5,644 nucleotides of DNA, taken from contig JAKBCE010000169.1 in assembly GCA_021808195.1 (NCBI GenBank), forward strand, positions 1 to 5,644, given 5' to 3'. The notes below the pieces were generated by a model that searched no databases, was not told the origin of the DNA, and saw nothing but the letters and a program-made list of their open reading frames with translations. Position numbers and translations under genes: made by a program. The DNA is from Pseudomonadota bacterium. Its GTDB lineage: Bacteria > Pseudomonadota > Gammaproteobacteria > Steroidobacterales > Steroidobacteraceae. Below, one piece after another: positions 1 to 5,521 of the stretch. Within the stretch, counting starts at the first letter, position 1. Each line of letters opens with the position of its first letter.

Positions 1-219
1 GTAGATCCGGCCCGGGATTCGATGCTCATCGAGAACACACCGATCGATTACCTCGACTTTGCCAGCCCGGAAAGCGGACTCGGCTCAAAGCTCGGCCTCG
101 ACGCGACCAACAAGTGGCCCGGGGAGACGACGCGCCAGTGGGGGCGCCCGATCCAGCTCGATGCCGCGGTCGAGCGCCGGGTGGATCAGCTCTGGCAGGA
201 GTGCGTAGGCGATGCCTGA
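1..219 (+). CDS. ubiD: UbiD, 4-hydroxy-3-polyprenylbenzoate decarboxylase (3' end only)
   Basis: This is the last 72 codons of ubiD; the 5' part lies before the window, and the reading frame is open from base 1. UbiD is the prenylated-FMN-dependent decarboxylase that removes the ring carboxyl group of 4-hydroxy-3-polyprenylbenzoate in ubiquinone synthesis; its cofactor is made by UbiX. The visible tail carries the family's C-terminal signature almost unchanged: [13 protein letters not shown] (residues 11-23 of the fragment), then [18 protein letters not shown] and a WGRP motif. The catalytic core cannot be judged because it is outside the window. The stop codon (217-219) lies inside ubiU, an 8-base overlap that suggests one transcript and coupled translation. 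UbiD does not need O2, so it serves both aerobic and anaerobic ubiquinone synthesis. Identity is secure; whether the full gene is intact is unknown. Confidence 0.95.
   Translation, partial: VDPARDSMLIENTPIDYLDFASPESGLGSKLGLDATNKWPGETTRQWGRPIQLDAAVERRVDQLWQECVGDA
197..201 (+). promoter_or_regulatory. Ribosome binding site of ubiU inside ubiD
   Basis: AGGAG lies 10 bases before the ATG at 212, within the last codons of ubiD. It supports 212 as the ubiU start even though this gives a few more N-terminal residues than the E. coli protein. No other usual start codon lies between it and the conserved LVCPAG segment. Confidence 0.7.
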
Positions 220-1225
220 GTGCCCCGGAATCGAGCTGGTTTGCCCGGCGGGCAGTCTGCCGGCCCTCCACGCGGCGATCGACAACGGCGCCGACGCCGT
301 CTATCTCGGGTTTCGCGACGGGCTCAACGCGCGCAATTTCCCGGGCCTCAATTTCTCACCTGCGGAGGCCGCCGACGGAATCGAGTACGCCCATCGTCGC
401 GGCGCGCGCGTCTTCGTTGCCCTCAACGTATATCCGCGGCCGAGCCGCTGGGCGGCGGCAACGGCTGCCGTCGATGCGGCGGCCGATGCCGGCGCGGACG
501 CGTTGATTCTGGCCGACGCCGGTCTGCTGCAATATGCCGCCGAGCGTCATCCGGCTCTCGGTCGTCATCTGTCGGTGCAGGGATCGGCGACCAATTGGCG
601 GGCGTTGCAATTCTACCGCGAACACTTCGGCATCCGCCGGGCGGTGCTGCCGCGCGTGCTGTCCGTCGCGCAGGTGCAGCGCGTCATCGAGCGCTGCGGC
701 ATTGAAATCGAAGTGTTCGGCTTCGGCAGTCTGTGCATCATGGTGGAGGGCCGCTGCGCGCTCTCGGCGCACGTCACCGGGGAGTCCCCCAATACGCACG
801 GGGTGTGCTCACCGGCACACGCGGTGCGCTGGCAGGAGCAGCCGAGCGGCCGCCAGGCGCGACTGAATGGCGTACTGATCGACGAGTTCGCAGCGCACGA
901 AGCTGCCGGTTATCCCACCCTGTGCAAGGGCCGCTTCGAAGCGCTTGGTTCGGTGATGCATGCCCTCGAGGAGCCGACCAGCCTTAATGTGCTGGAGATT
1001 CTGCCTCAGCTGCTCGATGCGGGTGTCCGCGCCATCAAAGTCGAAGGCCGGCAGCGAAGTCCGGCGTATGTCGCACAGGTGACACGCGCGCTGCGCACCG
1101 CGCTCGATGCCTGCCGGCGCGATCCTGCGGGGTACCGGCCACCGACCGCGCCGGCCGCGGCGCTTGCGCGGCTCACCGAAGGTCACGCGCAAACCCTCGG
1201 GGCGTATAGCAGGCCATGGCAATAA
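212..1225 (+). CDS. ubiU: UbiU, O2-independent ubiquinone hydroxylation protein (U32 family, [4Fe-4S])
   Basis: UbiU (formerly YhbU) forms a heterodimer with UbiV that, in E. coli, is needed to hydroxylate the ubiquinone ring without oxygen, with prephenate known as the oxygen donor. The 337 residues compare with 331 in E. coli. The N-terminal part is a TIM-barrel-like U32 domain beginning with [11 protein letters not shown] (about residues 9-19) and [10 protein letters not shown]. Four cysteines, C175, C182, C199 and C238, have exactly the spacing (7, 17, 39) I recall for the E. coli [4Fe-4S] ligands. They sit in [19 protein letters not shown] and GYPTLCKGR. Further family blocks are [21 protein letters not shown] and the terminal TLGAY-x3-WQ. 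The gene overlaps ubiD by 8 bases and is followed 13 bases later by ubiV. U32 proteins are often annotated as peptidases or tRNA/rRNA hydroxylases, but the cysteine spacing and the ubiV partner fix this as UbiU. Confidence 0.96.
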   Translation: MPECPGIELVCPAGSLPALHAAIDNGADAVYLGFRDGLNARNFPGLNFSPAEAADGIEYAHRRGARVFVALNVYPRPSRWAAATAAVDAAADAGADALILADAGLLQYAAERHPALGRHLSVQGSATNWRALQFYREHFGIRRAVLPRVLSVAQVQRVIERCGIEIEVFGFGSLCIMVEGRCALSAHVTGESPNTHGVCSPAHAVRWQEQPSGRQARLNGVLIDEFAAHEAAGYPTLCKGRFEALGSVMHALEEPTSLNVLEILPQLLDAGVRAIKVEGRQRSPAYVAQVTRALRTALDACRRDPAGYRPPTAPAAALARLTEGHAQTLGAYSRPWQ

Positions 1226-1230
1226 AGGAA
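1225..1230 (+). promoter_or_regulatory. Ribosome binding site of ubiV
   Basis: AAGGAA ends 8 bases before the ATG at 1239 and begins on the last base of the ubiU stop codon. It decides the start at 1239: the reading frame is open further upstream, to an ATG at 1107, but that would lie inside ubiU and add 44 residues not seen in the family. Confidence 0.75.
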
Positions 1231-1238
1231 TTCACGCG

Positions 1239-2102
1239 ATGAAGCTCTCGGTCGGCCCTCTGTTGTATTTCTGGGAGCGCGAGCAGGTGTTCGCCTTCTA
1301 CCGGATGTTGGCGGCTGCGCCGATCGACAGTGTGTATCTCGGCGAAGTGGTGTGCTCAAAGCGCCGCGCGCTGAAACCGGAAGATTGGGAGGCGATCGGG
1401 CGAGATCTGGCTGCCGCCGGCAAGGAAGTGATCTTCTCCACGCTCGCGCTCATGGAGGCGGAATCTGAGCTGGCGGCGCTCGCACGTCTCGCGGCCGGCA
1501 CTGCGACGATCGAGGCCAATGACATGGCCGCCGTGCAACTCGCTCGCGGGCGGCCGTTTGTCGCCGGGCCGCACCTCAACGTCTACAATGGACCGACGCT
1601 GCGGCTGCTCGGTGCGCTCGGCGCCCGGCGCTGGGTGGCGCCGCTGGAGCTTGATACCGCGGCGATCGCCGAATTGCTCACCGAGCGTCCCGAGGACATG
1701 GAATGCGAGGTGTTCGCGTACGGTCGGATGCCACTCGCTTTCTCGGCGCGCTGCTTCAGCGCTCGCGTGCGCCGGCACAACAAGGACGATTGCAATTTCG
1801 TCTGCGCCGAGGAGCGCGATGGACTGACCGTTTATACGCGCGAACACGAGCCGCTGTTCGCTTTGAACGGGATACAGACGCAGTCTGCACAGGTTCGTAA
1901 TCTTCTGGGCGGTATTGGGGAGCTGAAGGCCGCCGGCGTGCAGATGCTGCGACTTTCCCCACATTCGCACCAGGCCGTGCCGTTCACAGAGGTGATCGAG
2001 GCGTTTGCGCACGCGGTGCGCGGCGATGAGACCGTGCAGTGCCCGGCGAGCGCGCTGCCCGGGGGCTATTGCGGCGGGCCGATGCTCGAAGCGACCCGCT
2101 GA
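1239..2102 (+). CDS. ubiV: UbiV, O2-independent ubiquinone hydroxylation protein (U32 family, [4Fe-4S])
   Basis: UbiV (formerly YhbV) is the partner of UbiU in anaerobic ring hydroxylation of ubiquinone. The 287-residue product begins MKLSVGPLLYFW, the usual UbiV start, and is close to the 292 residues of E. coli. The likely [4Fe-4S] ligands are C39 (in YLGEVVCSKRR), C172 (in AFSARCFSAR), C185 and C189. The spacings of 13 and 4 between the last three match E. coli, and C39 has the identical position. Other family blocks are FSTLAL, PFVAGPHLNVYN, FALNGIQT and LRLSP. Two more cysteines lie near the C-terminus (VQCPAS and GGYCGG), where E. coli has a CNGYW segment. The gene lies in the ubiD-ubiU operon and ends 4 bases from the convergent ubiT stop. 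No FNR box lies before ubiU or ubiV within the window, so their expression appears to follow ubiD. Confidence 0.96.
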   Translation: MKLSVGPLLYFWEREQVFAFYRMLAAAPIDSVYLGEVVCSKRRALKPEDWEAIGRDLAAAGKEVIFSTLALMEAESELAALARLAAGTATIEANDMAAVQLARGRPFVAGPHLNVYNGPTLRLLGALGARRWVAPLELDTAAIAELLTERPEDMECEVFAYGRMPLAFSARCFSARVRRHNKDDCNFVCAEERDGLTVYTREHEPLFALNGIQTQSAQVRNLLGGIGELKAAGVQMLRLSPHSHQAVPFTEVIEAFAHAVRGDETVQCPASALPGGYCGGPMLEATR

Positions 2103-2106
2103 CCGC

Positions 2107-2610
2107 TCAACGCGGCGCGCGGTGGCGCCGCAACGGACTGAGCGGCGGTCGCGGGAGTCGCGCGCTCAGCGCGCGCAGTGCCTGCGCGGCACGTGGCGGA
2201 AGAATCGCTTCGCAGTGACGTCGCCAGTTCCAGTCGAGCGCATCGAGCGCGTTCTTGATTGCGAGGCCAGTCTCGGTTTCACCCTCGAGACTCAAGCGGC
2301 GCTGGAAGAACAGCGTATCGGGATCCTCGGTGCGGCTCGCCAGACGAACGAAATCCGCCAGCCGGCCGCGCACGGTCACATGCGGCGTTTCGTGCGCGGC
2401 CGCGACCTTCAGCCGACCGGCCGCAATGCACAGATTCAGCTGCAGCGGCGCGTCGGTGAGCCGGATCCGAACCCGCTTGCCTTCCAGCGGGGCGAGCGCC
2501 GCACCGAAGTTCTGACCACGCATCCCATGGTTGAACAGGCGCACGAACAGTTCCGCGGCCGGATCGAACCGCGCGAGGGCAGACGGACACGGCGGTAGCA
2601 GTGATCTCAT
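2107..2610 (-). CDS. ubiT: UbiT, SCP2-domain accessory protein for anaerobic ubiquinone synthesis
   Basis: UbiT (formerly YhbT) is a small SCP2-type lipid-binding protein required with UbiU and UbiV for ubiquinone synthesis without O2; it is thought to bind or present the hydrophobic prenylated intermediates. The product has 167 residues (174 in E. coli). The SCP2 domain runs roughly from residue 25 to 130. The signature EDPDTLFFQRRL (95-106) followed by LEGETETGLAIKNALDA (108-124) is nearly the same as I recall for E. coli and separates UbiT from the related UbiJ. The C-terminal 35 residues are rich in Arg and Pro. The start at 2610 is the only ATG that keeps the N-terminal helix; the next Met is residue 30. 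It converges on ubiV and is divergent from fnr, with a perfect FNR box upstream, so induction under low oxygen is likely. AGGA, 7 bases before the ATG, may be a ribosome site. Confidence 0.94.
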   Translation of the reverse strand: MRSLLPPCPSALARFDPAAELFVRLFNHGMRGQNFGAALAPLEGKRVRIRLTDAPLQLNLCIAAGRLKVAAAHETPHVTVRGRLADFVRLASRTEDPDTLFFQRRLSLEGETETGLAIKNALDALDWNWRRHCEAILPPRAAQALRALSARLPRPPLSPLRRHRAPR

Positions 2611-2616
2611 GCCGGC

Positions 2617-2622
2617 ATCCTA
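2617..2622 (-). promoter_or_regulatory. Candidate -10 hexamer of ubiT
   Basis: Read on the - strand the sequence is TAGGAT, matching TATAAT at 4 of 6 bases. It begins 21 bases after the FNR box at 2644-2657; a class II FNR promoter has 22. The implied start point is about 2610, which is the A of the ubiT ATG. The same bases contain AGGA, which could instead be a Shine-Dalgarno sequence of a transcript starting further upstream; the sequence alone does not decide. Confidence 0.4.
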
Positions 2623-2643
2623 GCGGCCGCGGGGAGCGGTAAT

Positions 2644-2657
2644 TTGATCCGTATCAA
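2644..2657. promoter_or_regulatory. FNR/Anr box between ubiT and fnr
   Basis: TTGATCCGTATCAA is a perfect copy of the FNR consensus TTGAT-N4-ATCAA, and one more base pair extends each arm (TTTGAT/ATCAAA, 2643-2658). It lies in an otherwise GC-rich gap, 33 bases from the ubiT start and 53 bases from the fnr start. Relative to the candidate ubiT start point its centre is at about -40.5 to -41.5, the class II activation position. On the fnr side it could mediate autoregulation, though no well-placed promoter elements are seen there. Confidence 0.88.
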
Positions 2658-2710
2658 AATCTGACATTCCGCAGCCGCCGTCGCGCTGCCCGGCATTAGA
2701 CTGCCGGGTC

Positions 2711-3454
2711 GTGAACATTCGCAGCGAAGGAATCGAGACCGGGGCGCGTGCCTGTGTGTCGTGCCGCAATTGCGCCCTGAAGCCGCTATGCCTGCCGGGC
2801 CATTTATCGGCACCAGAGGCGCGAGCGCTCGAGTCAGCGGTCGAGCGCGGTCGGCAACTCGCCGCGGGAGTGGCCCTGGTGCGTGCCGGCGCGTCAATGG
2901 ATGCGCTGCTCGTCGTGCGCAGCGGTTCAGCCAAGCGATTCACGCTGACCCTGGAGGGCACCGAACAGGTGCATGGGTTCGTGCTGCCCGGCGAAGCGGT
3001 GGGCCTGGAAGGTTTTGCCACCGGCCGGTACGGCTGCGAGGTGAGCGCGCTGGAGCCGCTCAGCTATTGCCGAGTACCGATGCGCAAGCTCGAGCAGCTG
3101 CTCGAGCGGTTGCCCGGGCTGCGCCGGGAAATGTTGCGCATGCTCGGTCAGGCGCTCGATGAGGCGCTGCGATTGCGCGGAGAGCTGGCGGAAACCGACG
3201 CCCGCGGCCGGGTCGCGCGGTTTCTCGCCGATCTCTCCGCCCGGCTTGCGCGGCGCGGCTTTCCGCCGCACGATTTTCGCCTGAGTATGAGCCGCGCGGA
3301 CATTGCGCGGCATCTCGGTCTTACCCTCGAGACCGTCAGCCGCGCCTTCGGTACCTTCAAACGTGAGGGTTGGCTGCGAGTGCGGGCCCGAGACATCAGC
3401 GTGTTGCGCCCCGAGGCGCTCGCGGCGCTCATTGGCGCGACACCGTGCGTCTAG
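2711..3454 (+). CDS. fnr: FNR/Anr-type oxygen-sensing transcription regulator (Crp/Fnr family)
   Basis: This is a 247-residue Crp/Fnr-family regulator of the oxygen-sensing FNR class; E. coli FNR has 250 residues. The N-terminus carries C15, C18, C21 and C27 in the pattern C-x2-C-x2-C-x5-C, and C120 lies in SYCRVP, the place of E. coli C122. C18, C21, C27 and C120 are therefore the expected [4Fe-4S] ligands, and C15 is spare. A cyclic-nucleotide-binding-like beta roll spans about residues 35-130, a dimerization helix about 132-160, and a C-terminal helix-turn-helix about 193-222. The recognition helix reads LTLETVSRAF; E207, S210 and R211 correspond to the FNR residues that read TTGAT. The start is GTG with no clear Shine-Dalgarno sequence; no other start codon was found in frame upstream. 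It is divergent from ubiT across an FNR box and convergent with the radical SAM gene. Whether it is the cell's only FNR cannot be told. Confidence 0.93.
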   Translation: MNIRSEGIETGARACVSCRNCALKPLCLPGHLSAPEARALESAVERGRQLAAGVALVRAGASMDALLVVRSGSAKRFTLTLEGTEQVHGFVLPGEAVGLEGFATGRYGCEVSALEPLSYCRVPMRKLEQLLERLPGLRREMLRMLGQALDEALRLRGELAETDARGRVARFLADLSARLARRGFPPHDFRLSMSRADIARHLGLTLETVSRAFGTFKREGWLRVRARDISVLRPEALAALIGATPCV

Positions 3455-3460
3455 GGTCTG

Positions 3461-5338
3461 CTAGGGGCGGGGGGCCTCGCAGTCCAGGCGCAGCTGGAAC
3501 GGCCAGAGGTGGGGCAGCTGTAGCGCATTGAGCGAGCCTGCTTCGATGCAGATCCGGTCGGCGAAACGTTGCGCGTGGCGCAGCAGCCGCCGCACCCTCG
3601 CCAGCTCAGTGCCTTCGAGATGTTCGATGCGCAACGTCAGACGCGCCGGCGTTTCGCGCATCACGGCTGCGAGTTCCGCGCCGATGCGGCGCAGCACCCG
3701 GCGCGGCATGGCCTGCAGACGCAGATCGAGCACCAGCGACGACTCCTCACTTGCGGCAGAGGGGACCGTCATCTGCCCCGCCTGTGAGCGGTGCAGGAGT
3801 CGAGCGAGCCGCCGCAGTCGTGCAACGGCGGCCGGCGAGTCGCTCGACGTCGCCGCCGCGAAATGCCGGCGGGCGTAGTCCTGCATGGACAGCCCGGCGA
3901 TCCAGTCGCCGACGACGAGCGGAAACTGCCAGGGCCGCCGCCAGGGAATGGTGCGCAAAAAATGCCATATGCGCCTCGGTCCGCCGGGGAGAATCCCGCG
4001 GCGTACGAGTCGCAGCAGGATGGCGAGCCCGGCCGCGGCCGAGTATTCCACGCCACCCCCGCTGCGACCGAATGTGCGGCACTTGTTGCGGATCCGCCGC
4101 GCAATGGTGCCGTCCGCGAGCAGACGCCGGTGCAGCTCGCGATAACCGTCGATGAGCTGCGCGCCGGTCATGTTCAGCGGCACGACGTTGGTGTCGAGCT
4201 TGGTGTTGTCTCCGCCACTGTCGGTCTCGCGCAGACGCCCGGCGTTGCGCAGACGCTCATACAGCGGGGTGCGCGGCATGGCATGCAACAGACCTATCAT
4301 CGCCGTCTGGATACCGGAGCGGACGATGAACTGGTACTGGCGCTCGAACGTCGACGGTGTGTCATTGTCGAATCCGACGATGAATCCCGCCATGACTTCG
4401 ATGCCGTGGCGATGGATTCGGTGCACGGCTGCGAGTACGTCGGTGCGCATATTCTGCACTTTGCGCATTTCTCGCAGGCTCGCCTCATCCGGAGACTCGA
4501 TGCCGATGAACGTCCAGCGGAATCCCGCGGCCTGCATCAGCTGCATCAGATCCCGGTCCTCGGCCAGGTTCAGCGACGTCTCGGTGCCGAAGCTGAAGGT
4601 GTAATCGTGGCGGCGCTGGTATTCGATCAGGAAGTGCAGCAGCCGCTTGGCGACCGCCCGGTTGCCGATCAGGTTGTCGTCGACGAAGAATATTTTGCGC
4701 ACGCCCAGCGCGCGCAATGCGTCGAGTTCGCGTCCAATCTGTTCGACGCTCTTCTGCCTCGGCTTGCGCCCGAACATGACGATGATGTCGCAGAACTCGC
4801 ACAAGAAGGGGCAGCCGCGCGAAAATTGCATGGTGGCCGTCGTGTATCGCTCGAGGCGCAGCAGATCGAAGCGCGGGACCGGGGAGTCCTCGAGGTCGAC
4901 GACGCCTTCCTCTCGATACAGCGGGCGGGCCACGCCGGCCTCGTAGTCCGTGCAGAAGCGCGGCCAGATCTGTTCGGCTTCCCCGCTGAGCACCGCGTCA
5001 GCGAGCCCCTCGTAGCGCTCCGGACAGAGTGAGGCGAAGCTGCCGCCGGCGACCACGAAGTATCCCTGGCGGCGGTAGTGTTCGATGAGTTCGCGCTGGC
5101 GCGGAAACTGCACGCCCATGCCCCCGATCCCGATGATGTCCGCCTCGGGCGCGAGCGGCAGGGTTTCGACATTCTCATCGACGATGCTCACCTGCCAGTG
5201 TGGCGGGGTGAGCGCGGCGAGCGTGGCCAGGCCGAGCGGCGGATTGATCGCGCGTTTTCCGCTCAGTACTTCATCGACCGCCCAGCGGAAGTTCCAGAAG
5301 CTCTCGGGCGATTTCGGATTGATCAGCAGCAGTCGCAT
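3461..5338 (-). CDS. B12-binding radical SAM protein with DUF4070-like region and C-terminal extension
   Basis: A 625-residue member of the large class of cobalamin-binding radical SAM enzymes, many of which methylate unreactive carbons; the substrate here is not recognisable. Residues 1-130 form the B12-binding Rossmann-like domain (start MRLLLINPKSPESFWNF, VDEN at 53-56, GIGGMGVQFPR, LSGEAE at 117-122) and show no canonical DxHxxG cobalamin motif, as is common in this class. The radical SAM core follows at about 165-360, with the cluster motif C176-x3-C180-x2-C183 in SRGCPFLCEFCD and family blocks FFVDDNLIGN, TETSLNLAED, FIGIESPDEASL and GFIVGFDND. Residues 335-490 resemble DUF4070, also found in the hopanoid methylase HpnP. 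Residues about 500-625 are an extra region with an alternating strand-helix pattern. The start is supported by the conserved N-terminus although no Shine-Dalgarno sequence is visible. An FNR-type palindrome upstream predicts induction without oxygen. Confidence 0.88.
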   Translation of the reverse strand: MRLLLINPKSPESFWNFRWAVDEVLSGKRAINPPLGLATLAALTPPHWQVSIVDENVETLPLAPEADIIGIGGMGVQFPRQRELIEHYRRQGYFVVAGGSFASLCPERYEGLADAVLSGEAEQIWPRFCTDYEAGVARPLYREEGVVDLEDSPVPRFDLLRLERYTTATMQFSRGCPFLCEFCDIIVMFGRKPRQKSVEQIGRELDALRALGVRKIFFVDDNLIGNRAVAKRLLHFLIEYQRRHDYTFSFGTETSLNLAEDRDLMQLMQAAGFRWTFIGIESPDEASLREMRKVQNMRTDVLAAVHRIHRHGIEVMAGFIVGFDNDTPSTFERQYQFIVRSGIQTAMIGLLHAMPRTPLYERLRNAGRLRETDSGGDNTKLDTNVVPLNMTGAQLIDGYRELHRRLLADGTIARRIRNKCRTFGRSGGGVEYSAAAGLAILLRLVRRGILPGGPRRIWHFLRTIPWRRPWQFPLVVGDWIAGLSMQDYARRHFAAATSSDSPAAVARLRRLARLLHRSQAGQMTVPSAASEESSLVLDLRLQAMPRRVLRRIGAELAAVMRETPARLTLRIEHLEGTELARVRRLLRHAQRFADRICIEAGSLNALQLPHLWPFQLRLDCEAPRP

Positions 5339-5414
5339 AGTGTGCCGGACCGGTTCGGGGGCGGGGATGCGGTGCGCGGTTCGGGACTCCCCGAGCCAGA
5401 GCGGCCGCAGCCCG

Positions 5415-5420
5415 AGAATA
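5415..5420 (-). promoter_or_regulatory. Candidate -10 hexamer of the radical SAM gene
   Basis: Read on the - strand the sequence is TATTCT, matching TATAAT at 4 of 6 bases. It begins 22 bases after the palindrome at 5443-5456, exactly the class II FNR layout, and predicts a start point near 5408 with the box centred at -41.5. The leader would be about 70 bases. As expected of an activator-dependent promoter, no good -35 hexamer is seen. Confidence 0.55.
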
Positions 5421-5442
5421 AGACCGCGCCGGACGGCCGCGT

Positions 5443-5456
5443 TTGACGGGCGTCAA
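5443..5456. promoter_or_regulatory. FNR-type box upstream of the radical SAM gene
   Basis: TTGACGGGCGTCAA is a perfect inverted repeat, extended by one pair to TTTGAC/GTCAAA (5442-5457). It matches the FNR consensus TTGAT-N4-ATCAA except for T to C in both half-sites, a variant known for FNR/Anr/Dnr-family proteins. It is centred 41.5 bases before the predicted radical SAM start point and 71.5 bases before the predicted start point of the divergent gene. A different Crp/Fnr-family protein, such as a Dnr/Nnr-type regulator, could be the true binder. Confidence 0.72.
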
Positions 5457-5485
5457 ATCCCGCCGGTGCGTGCCCGGTCTGGTGA

Positions 5486-5514
5486 CTGACGGGCGCAGCC
5501 GGATCTGCTAAGTT
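5486..5514 (+). promoter_or_regulatory. Candidate sigma-70 promoter of the PLP-enzyme gene
   Basis: CTGACG (5486-5491, 4 of 6 matches to TTGACA) and TAAGTT (5509-5514, 3 of 6 matches to TATAAT) are separated by 17 bases. A TG one base before the -10 gives an extended -10. The implied start point is about 5521, one base before the ATG, so the message would be essentially leaderless. No Shine-Dalgarno sequence is seen apart from a too-close GGGG. Confidence 0.4.
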
Positions 5515-5521
5515 TCGGGGC

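Noticed and set aside
1107..1238. Upstream extension of ubiV to the ATG at 1107.
   Set aside because: It would overlap ubiU heavily; the ATG at 1239 has a good ribosome site and matches the known N-terminus of the family.
1356..2012. Open frame of 218 codons on the - strand opposite ubiV.
   Set aside because: ubiV on the other strand has its full set of conserved cysteines and blocks; the antisense product looks like no known family.
212..2102. Reading ubiU and ubiV as collagenase-like U32 peptidases or as RNA-hydroxylation proteins.
   Set aside because: The exact cysteine spacing, paired gene order and the nearby ubiD and ubiT identify the ubiquinone branch of the U32 family.
2112..2131. 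Inverted repeat GCGGCGC / GCGCCGC with a 6-base loop just after the ubiV stop, a possible terminator.
   Set aside because: It lies inside the 3' coding end of ubiT, has no T-run on either side, and such GC palindromes arise easily at this base composition.
2005..2598. Open frame of 197 codons on the + strand opposite ubiT.
   Set aside because: It is the shadow of ubiT; its sequence is Arg-rich with no family signature, while the - strand frame carries the UbiT motif.
3451..3467. Short direct repeat CTAGGG-N4-CTAGGG at the junction of fnr and the radical SAM gene.
   Set aside because: It is made largely of the two stop codons and a G-rich run; six bases are too short to claim a functional repeat.
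3791..5032. Long + strand open frame of 413 codons opposite the radical SAM gene.
   Set aside because: It is antisense to a gene with clear catalytic motifs, shows no recognisable domain, and long open antisense frames are normal in GC-rich DNA.
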